A DNA stretch of 64,000 nt. Origin: Marisa cornuarietis. Its lineage: Eukaryota; Mollusca; Gastropoda; Architaenioglossa; Ampullariidae. A program made the translations under genes and the position numbers. The notes beneath the pieces are model-generated. The model searched no databases and was not told where the DNA came from. It worked only from the letters and a program-made list of their open reading frames with translations. The first letter of the stretch is position 1; every line of letters begins with the position of its first letter. Location: assembly GCA_004794655.1 (NCBI GenBank), contig SMMW01000614.1, forward strand, positions 1,862,501 through 1,926,500, in the 5' to 3' direction. Below, piece by piece: positions 57,034 to 64,000 of the stretch.

Positions 57034-60000
57034 ATGGCGACTGGATTCACAGGCCAGTGCTTCCGAATAGGTAAGGTTAAACCCATAACAATTTTACATA
57101 ATGAACAAATAGCAGTTACTTGAGCTTCCGTAAGATTATTTAAATCATTTGTCACGAATTTACTTTACTGGCTTGATCATTGATTTTTTTAATTTTAACA
57201 CGAGTAACAACAAAAAATGCCTAAATGTTTGATGATTGATTAAAACATTATACTGTATAGAACGTCGTGACTCTTAGTGGATGATATTTATGGAATCAAT
57301 CTAATTATTTACAACTTCCCCTTTATTTTATGTTTCGACTCTAAGAAATTGTTGGAAGACAACGTTTTTTAAATGTAGAGAGGTTTTGGTTTCCTACACC
57401 TTATCTCATAAACGCATTTATAAAAACATTATTTTAACTCTTTTTTCAGCCATTCCGGCTTTGTGGGCAATTGTGGCTCAGGCTCAGCCTGTACACGGTG
57501 AGTGCATTCGTGTCTTATGAGCACACACCAAAACCAAAGAAAAACAGTTTAAAAGATTACTGCTAAAACATTGATTCACTGAACTAGAAAGCTAGCATGT
57601 TCTTATTATGTTCAACAGCACATTACTCCTCCGCTGCGTATTTAATTGGTCCTCCCACTTTCAGATGTGTCATGGAGAGAAATCATTACTTGGTACAATT
57701 ATTTTCATTTAAAACGACCACCAGCACTACACCATTACCTAAAATATCATTGTTTATATTTTATTGCCCTTGCTTAATATGGTAAGCAGTAATGTTCTCT
57801 CTAAAGGAAGTGAACCATTTACGACTGGTGGATAACTTGAAAGATTACATTCTCAGCAACTTTAGAGAAAGTAAACGATAAAAAGAAATACAACAAGCGT
57901 TAGCTTCACTGATTACTAGTACTTGTTATATTTGAAGATGGTGTGAAATTCCACAATAGAGAAACCAGGATTCTCATTATCGGTAAAACCGGAAACGGAA
58001 AAAGTTCCCTAGGGAATGTCATTCTCGGTCAGAAAAGATTCACAGCTGGGAGATCAATGTCTTCAACCACACGTGAAGTGCAAGTCGCCCAAGCTGAATG
58101 GGGGGACTCCGTCGTAAAGGTAAGCGAAAATAAGACCCCGTGCTTTGTATGTTTACACTATTTCGGCTGTTCTCGGCTTGCGTTTTCGTCCGTTCTCGTC
58201 TGTTTTCTGTTCTCGCTTTTTAATAGATTAAAAAGTATAATATTTTTATAGCATTAAATCATTTTGAGAACGTTGGTTTCATTACTGCATACTGCCTCGT
58301 CGTCATCATCTCAGACAGCACAATAATCATTAAGCACGAAGCAGGTATATCAATGAATTTAAAGATCACTTTACACCAATGTGAAGTTCATTGATTTTTA
58401 AAAGGCATTTGACAGAGTCTTGCATGAGGGGCTTCGGCACGTGATGCGAAAATTCAGCATCAAAGGAGGCCCCGTCCAAGTCGTTGCATCGCTGTATAAT
58501 AGCTCAAAAAGTACAGTCCTGCTACACAACAACCAATTAGGAGCTTACTTTCGCACCACAGTAGAGGTACGTGAAGGATGTCCCCTATCACCGGTGCTGT
58601 TTAGTATATTCTTGGAGAACATCATGCTCGAAGCTCTTCACGACCATCGTACTTCCATTTCAATAGGTGGAAGACCAATCTGCAACCTACGCTTTGCAGA
58701 TGACGAATCCCAGACACTTAATCCTCAAAATGAAAATCTCAGCTCAAAAATATTATGAAGTGAATGAAAAATTTAATTGAAATTCAAATAATTATTTTGA
58801 TTTTAAAATAATACTCAACTTCAACATTTATAACATTAGTTAAAGTTCATGTGAGCTAGTCAATGTTCTTCAACATTAAGATATGAAAAGTGTTGTTAAT
58901 CAATATGACAGGTAAGCTAATGATCGGAGGTACAGAAGACGATCCATTGCCTCATATCGCTGTACAATGTTGCTAATTCTCATGGCGAATTCAGCGTACA
59001 GGTATTTGTTCCAAGTATCTGAAGGGAATAAAGCTGAAGCATAGTTATCCCCTCTACCGCGCAGTCTGCGACCACGTAGATATGTATGCTTGAAGTAGGA
59101 TCGAAGTTCCGGCATGCGATCATGTTGTGGCATTGACTCTGCAAGCATTTCAAAAGAATCAACAATTTCTTCATCACGTACATAGGCAGAGCCCGTTTCG
59201 TAGCTTTACTAGCTTACTCCGCAACCAATCAGAATTTTTTTTATTAAAAGGTCATTTCTCTTTAGTTTGGAGCCATTTTGAGTGTTGTGTCGCGATTTGG
59301 GAGCATTTTTGAGGATTAATATCTGGGGATTAAGTGTCTGGGATTAAATGTCTGGGGATTAAGTGTCCGGTCACCGCATATGACGTAGATTTATTAGCAG
59401 GTACTAACAAGGAACTGCAAGACCTCACCAACAGACTGAAAGACACCTCAAATGCCTATGGAATGCAGATCAGCAATGAAAAGAGCAAAGTTGTGATCAA
59501 TGGCAACGGCAAAGCAGAGATCTTTATGAACGGGGTACAACTTGAAGAGGTAAGCAGCTTCAAATACTTGGGATCCACCCTCTCCAAGGACGGCAGCTCC
59601 ACGCTAGACATCCGCATCAGGATCGCATTTGCAAAAGCGGCAATGGCTAGGTTAGAGAGGAGCTGGCATAGCCATAAGATAAGATTTACTACCAATTACA
59701 AGCTGTACAAATCCTGCTCTACGGATGCGACACGTAGACTCTACTCGCCGAAACGGAAAGGAGAATCCAGGAATTTGAGAACAAGTGCCTGAGGAGGCTG
59801 CTCCGGATCTCATTCAAAGAACACAAAACCAACAACTTTGTACTAACCAAGATTGCCCCACTCGTATGACACCAGGAACCTCTACTATCAACAGTCGAGC
59901 GAGGTAAGCTGGTCTTCTTTGGTCATATGACACGACACGACACCTTGTCGAAGACTAACTTCAAGGCACCTTGGAGGGTGGCCGACGCCGCGGTGGTCAG

Positions 60001-60932
60001 AGAAAAAACTGGTTTATAAACGTCGAAAGACTGGACTGGTCGTCCTGTACAGGGCCTGCTGATTATCGCACACAATAGTGGCGGGCCCTGTCAGCTGCTG
60101 CGTCTATTCATGTGATTCCCCCAACGCCAGGTGGCAGGCAAGGGACGACTGACTGACTACAACAATTTAAGACCACGTTTAATTTATACTAATTTTGCTG
60201 AGAAAGCTAGTTTTTGTGTTTGATGCAGGTAGTTGATACTCCCGACCCTGTCAACTCCGATCTGACTCAAGAGCAGCTCAAGACAGAAATCGAAAAGTGG
60301 AAGCGATTTACTTCTCCTGGCCCATCCGCCATCTTGCTAGCGGTCAGATGTGATGTTCGCTATACAGCCGAAGAGTATGACATCTACAAGAAGATAAAGG
60401 CAGCATGGGCAGACGACTCGTTCAAACATGTGCTTGTGATCGCCTTTACGTTTGGCGACCGTCAGGACCGAGACCTTGACGAGGAGCTGAAGACGGTGTG
60501 TCCGGAGCTGAAACACGTCTTGAAAGATTCAGGAGGTCGCTATGCTCTGTTTAACAGTTTGGTAAGTATATCAGTAATTGATGGCTTTATTTAATCGCAA
60601 ATCTACATTCTTAATAATATTAGTTACTACAAATGTTACTTAACTGTCGTAGGAACGTTCTTAATTCCTGAAATTTATTTGCCTTCAAGGGTTCCATAGA
60701 AGAAATTAAGGAACAAGTACAGAAACTACAAAACATAATTGATGACATTGACAGAACACCAGTATCGACTGGATCTTCAAAAGAAGCGAAGAATGGCCCT
60801 GGTAAAATATCTCCGCAAGAAGCCCCTGGTTCACCTGAATTTTTAAAGTCCCAGACGTTTAAAAATGTGATGGCCGTTTCATGCGCATTTTTTGTAATTT
60901 TGGCTGCTTTGCTTTTCAAGAAAAGGTTTTAG
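57034..60932 (+). CDS. Gene F: AIG1/GIMAP-like GTPase with tail anchor
   Basis: Core exons 57938-58119, 60229-60561 and 60690-60932. They hold ILIIGKTGNGKSSLGNVIL, RSMSSTTREV, then VVDTPDPVNSDL (G3 with Asp), VRCDVRYTAEEYDIYKK, FTFGDRQDRD and GRYALFN, and finally a coiled segment (IEEIKEQVQKLQNIIDDID), a Pro/Gly linker and a C-terminal hydrophobic segment (VMAVSCAFFVILAALLF) before KKRF. The last two match gene D in exon size and order. No ATG in the frame of the P-loop exon serves as a start, so upstream exons are needed. Two candidates fit in phase: 57034-57070 (ATG, donor GTAAGG) and 57450-57497 (after TTTTTTCAG, donor GTGAGT), giving 283 residues with a signal-like N-terminus. The core is firm; the first two exons are inferred. 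Intron 3 contains a LINE interrupted by another element. Confidence 0.75.
58385..60155 (+). mobile_element. LINE ORF2 fragment in intron 3 of gene F, split by an insertion
   Basis: Part one (about 58393-58720) reads FDFKRAF-like, then REGCPLSPVLFSIFLENI and CNLRFADDE, the reverse-transcriptase palm. Part two (about 59378-60155) resumes with GTNKELQDLTNRL, VSSFKYLGSTL and a frameshifted GHMTRHD and LEG-type tail. The order is that of an endonuclease-reverse transcriptase LINE common in invertebrates. About 650 bases at 58740-59377 break it. Confidence 0.75.
58895..59185 (-). mobile_element. Possible MULE-type transposase fragment inside the LINE
   Basis: The minus strand reads MPELRSYFKHTYLRGRRLRG and ALFPSDTWNKYLYAEFAMRI, similar from memory to the C-terminal region of MULE-like transposase proteins (YFE.TYIG...R...P.F....WN). 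It is a fragment with stops at both sides. It marks a nested insertion. Confidence 0.5.
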
Positions 60933-61970
60933 TATAAATCTCTTGCTTAACTTAGTCGTATAATAAGTTCAGTCTGTACCGCAGGACACAATTGATCACA
61001 AAATCTATACAAAATGATCCTCATAAAACTATTTTACGAAAGCTGCTTGACCCATATGAACTTCTACATTTAGGATTTATGTCTATCTTTGGTTGTAAAG
61101 AAATAATTATGGAATGTATTTTAAAAGTAAACATTTTTGTACTGCGTGCTTCGTATTTATGCTGTCGTTTCTAACTTGTATATCTCTTGGTGTATTTGAC
61201 AAAAGAAAAGAATACCGAAACAAAATGCCAGTAAATGATACACTGTATGCAGCTAATGCCGTAGGATAGTGTCGCGAGTAATATTTCTTTAATAATAGCA
61301 ATCAGATTATGACAAATTCTACAACATAAAAATAATATTGGATCCAAAGACAGGAATATCACACAGATTGAAGCATCACTGAGTTTTAGAGAGCTTATTC
61401 ACTCTTTGAACGAAAACTCATTCTCAATGCTTATTGCAAATATACATTCAGAGTAAGCGTGTCATAAAGTTTAATTAATTATATGCTTATATCAACGCAT
61501 GTGACGATGTAAAAAGTAAAGCTGACCTAATAAAATGTTTTCTTCAGCAACAAAACTAATTTTCTCTTATTTTTTCTTTCTCCAACTCCAGTCTGACAGT
61601 GAGTCGCTTAATCTTTATGTCACTTCCTGTCGCTTTCAGCTTCGCATCATTTATGTAGCTTCCTCCTTTCAAAATTATTTTTATGGCATGTTGTGTGAAA
61701 TAATTAGTCGATGTATGTAGAGACAGATATTGTAAGCAGCTAAAAAACAAAAATACAGCAGAATATCAGCGTTGCAATGCACATTAGCTTTTTCAAATAA
61801 AACAGAACATAATAAACATACTAGGACCTACGAAAACGGGTTAAAAAGAATTAAAATACATTTAACTTTGAAATAAAGACCTAACGAAAACCTAACATCT
61901 CTTAGATTTCTTGTCGGCAAATACCGTAATTTCGCTTTGCTTAAAGGATAAATGACAGATGGGTAAAATC

Positions 61971-62049
61971 CACTGACTGACTGACTGACTGACTGACTGA
62001 CTCCTCACTCACTCACTCACTCACTCACTCACTCACTCACTCACTCACT
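61971..62049. repeat. (CTGA)n(CTCA)n tetranucleotide repeat
   Basis: Two adjoining tetranucleotide runs differing at one base per unit, suggesting one arose from the other. Confidence 0.95.
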
Positions 62050-62776
62050 CCCCAAACATCACGAAGACACACCTTTGGGCAAGAAAACATACAATCCGAT
62101 TCATGGACTGGTTTTTCTCATAAACTAATCTGGAAATTTCAGGATGTGTCTCAGCTGCTAACAACTTATTTACATAGGAATGGAGTCAGGATCTGCTTTT
62201 AGGGTCAAACAATCTTTCCATTCTCTCTGATCGTTTTATTCACTCCTTCTACCCTTCTCTTACCATGTCAGTGGGAAAATTCCTACTGCAAAACATGAAG
62301 CTATTAACTTCCTCTGCGGAAGTAAAACAAAAATTGAACAAAATTGTTTATTAAACAGCACAAAGGAAACAATTTTTGAAAAGGATTAGACGAACAAACC
62401 TGTCTGGATCCAAATGTGACAGTGGGTAGCAGCACAGAATGGAGCTGACACAGATATCATACCTGCATGGCTCGGAGCTAAGCTCCTCCTTCTCGTTAGT
62501 ATTAATGGAAACTTGCCGTAGTATTCTCCTGTACAGCGTGAGCTTAAGAAGTCGACCTGTTCCCATGCTGTGATTTTCCTGGCCTTTTATGACCTCGCTG
62601 CACTATCCATCAACATTATTGTTTAGGAAAAGAACTCGCTGTGAGAAATAAAGGAGGCTAAAATAATTTATCAGATGTATGATAAGAACAGACGATAACC
62701 ATGGAAGTAAATAAATAAGCAAATAATAATAATACTAGCTGTATTTTTAAAGGACTAGCGATGTGCATTTCATTTC

Positions 62777-62777
<1 letters not shown>

Positions 62778-62854
<77 letters not shown>
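62778..62854. repeat. (GT)n microsatellite
   Basis: About 38 GT units. Confidence 0.97.
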
Positions 62855-62856
<2 letters not shown>

Positions 62857-63533
62857 TTTGTACGATCACGCAGACAAGGTCCCGAGGAAGTTTGTTTGAG
62901 TGTTTATTTTCCCATTCCCAAACAGCGGAGTAAATAGGTGTGTGTGCTAGACGAATCCACCAATGCTGTGGGAAGATAACCACGCTAGTACATTTTGTTC
63001 GCATTTGTACTCCAAGGGAGAGGATTGGCTGAGCCCTCATTTACATATCAATTCAGCTGCAGGTGGAACGAATTTCTCTAAAGCTCACCCCCTTACTTAT
63101 CGCCTCTTTTGCATAGTAGTTTGCTGTCAATGTAGCTCCTCCTCCACTCCCTCCCCACTATTTTAATAGTGTTTACAGAAGCAGGAATAGCCACACGCGC
63201 ATAGACGACTGCTCTAAAAGGTTGGGCCATGCAACGTTGACTGTTAGGATTTCGAGCAGTTGCACGTGCAAAAATTCAAAACGTGTCATAAAGGTAGGAT
63301 TTTAGGACTACATGCCACTGGTTGTCTTTCATCCTTCAACTATCTGCTGCTGTTTCCTTCGTCCTTCTTCGCTAACTTCTTAATCAGTGTGTGCGAGTGT
63401 CTGCGCGCACGTGCTCGTTTGGAAAATATATATATATATATATGTATATTTTGTCGATGGAGGGAGAACATTTGATAATATGCGTGTAAAGAGAGAGTAT
63501 GGTATGTTGCTAAAAGAGATAGATGCGTTCGTT

Positions 63534-63534
<1 letters not shown>

Positions 63535-63610
<76 letters not shown>
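63535..63610. repeat. (GT)n microsatellite
   Basis: About 38 GT units, ending 136 bases before the first coding exon of gene G. Confidence 0.97.
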
Positions 63611-63611
<1 letters not shown>

Positions 63612-63746
63612 TGTCGGGGGATGGGGAGGTGTTTGAGAGTGAGTGCAAGCATTTCAGAAATTTTGTGCACGAACGAGTACACACGTTAATTTTGGTCTAT
63701 TTTAGCTTAATTTAGTCCTTCTTTGATTTTGCTGTTTTTTGTGCAG

Positions 63747-63920
63747 ATGACATCTCCAAGAACTGTTCGTCTGATTCTTATTGGAAAAACTGGCAACGGT
63801 AAGAGTACCACAGCAAACGCTATTCTTGGGGAGAAGCTCTGTAAACCTTCCAGAGGTATGAGTTCTGGAACACAGGTGTGCTCGTGGCACAAAACTGTTG
63901 TCGACGACCTCACCATCGAG
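63747..63920 (+). CDS. Gene G: AIG1/GIMAP-like GTPase, first coding exon only
   Basis: 174 nt, 58 codons, phase 0 at the donor GAG|GTAAGT. The ATG lies directly after the acceptor TTTTTGTGCAG, as in gene E, and the reading (RLILIGKTGNGKSTTANAIL, RGMSSGTQVCSW, DDLTIE) is closest to gene E. G3, G4 and the C-terminus lie beyond the window, so whether it ends in a CaaX box is unknown. A 5' untranslated exon could end at CATAAAG|GTAGGA near 63295, downstream of a TATA-like patch near 63160; this is a guess. Confidence 0.88.
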
Positions 63921-64000
63921 GTAAGTGCTTACAGTATAATGCACACGCTATTACTAGACATATCACACACATACAGACTTACATTTATCTCTCAGTGGAA

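Larger units (their letters stand above)
60933..63160. other. Gene F 3' flank; no gene seen
   Basis: AT-rich sequence, then (CTGA)n(CTCA)n at 61971-62049 and (GT)n at 62778-62854. A minus-strand open frame at 62351-62566 contains CCYPLSHLDPDRFVRLILF but is not recognised and could be repeat-derived. Confidence 0.45.

Overview
The window is animal nuclear DNA. Genes are split by short introns with GT-AG borders, dinucleotide and trinucleotide microsatellites are long and frequent, and several kinds of non-LTR retrotransposon are present in decayed form. The repeats and the expanded family of AIG1/GIMAP-type GTPases suggest an invertebrate, most likely a mollusc (perhaps a gastropod). That assignment is an inference from remembered family distributions; no search was run.

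Layout. 0-0.7 kb: probable last exon of an unidentified gene on the + strand. 1.5-9.6 kb: LINE fragments and one nearly complete but frameshifted L1/Tx1-type LINE. 12.7-26.9 kb, minus strand: a set of AIG1 exons whose splice sites and phases all agree with one gene of 16 coding exons. It would encode about 1,312 residues with six tandem AIG1 domains and a C-terminal CaaX box (CVLL). Its introns hold LINE tails, a tRNA-derived SINE and microsatellites. 26.9-29.2 kb: spacer between divergent genes. 29.2-63.9 kb, plus strand: five single-domain AIG1 genes, here called C (29.2-33.7), D (39.4-40.8), E (50.2-52.1), F (57.0-60.9) and G (63.7 to beyond the window). Between them lie relic AIG1 exons, a diverged segmental duplication, decayed transposons and spacers in which I see no gene.

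How the genes fit together. All are GIMAP-like, with a P-loop of the form GxxxxGKS. They fall into two classes. Genes C and E have the canonical G3 motif DTPG and end in CaaX boxes (CSVM, CALM). Genes D and F and the six-domain gene have DTPD in place of DTPG. D and F end in a hydrophobic tail anchor, while the six-domain protein ends in CVLL. All complete members therefore look membrane-attached, by lipid or by helix. The domain is coded by a two-exon module (often 164 + 391 nt) that starts and ends in phase 1, which lets it duplicate in tandem without breaking the frame. This explains the six-domain gene, and one of its linker exons looks like a shrunken domain exon. Vertebrate GIMAPs act in lymphocytes and invertebrate ones are often linked to immune challenge; nothing in this DNA shows function directly.
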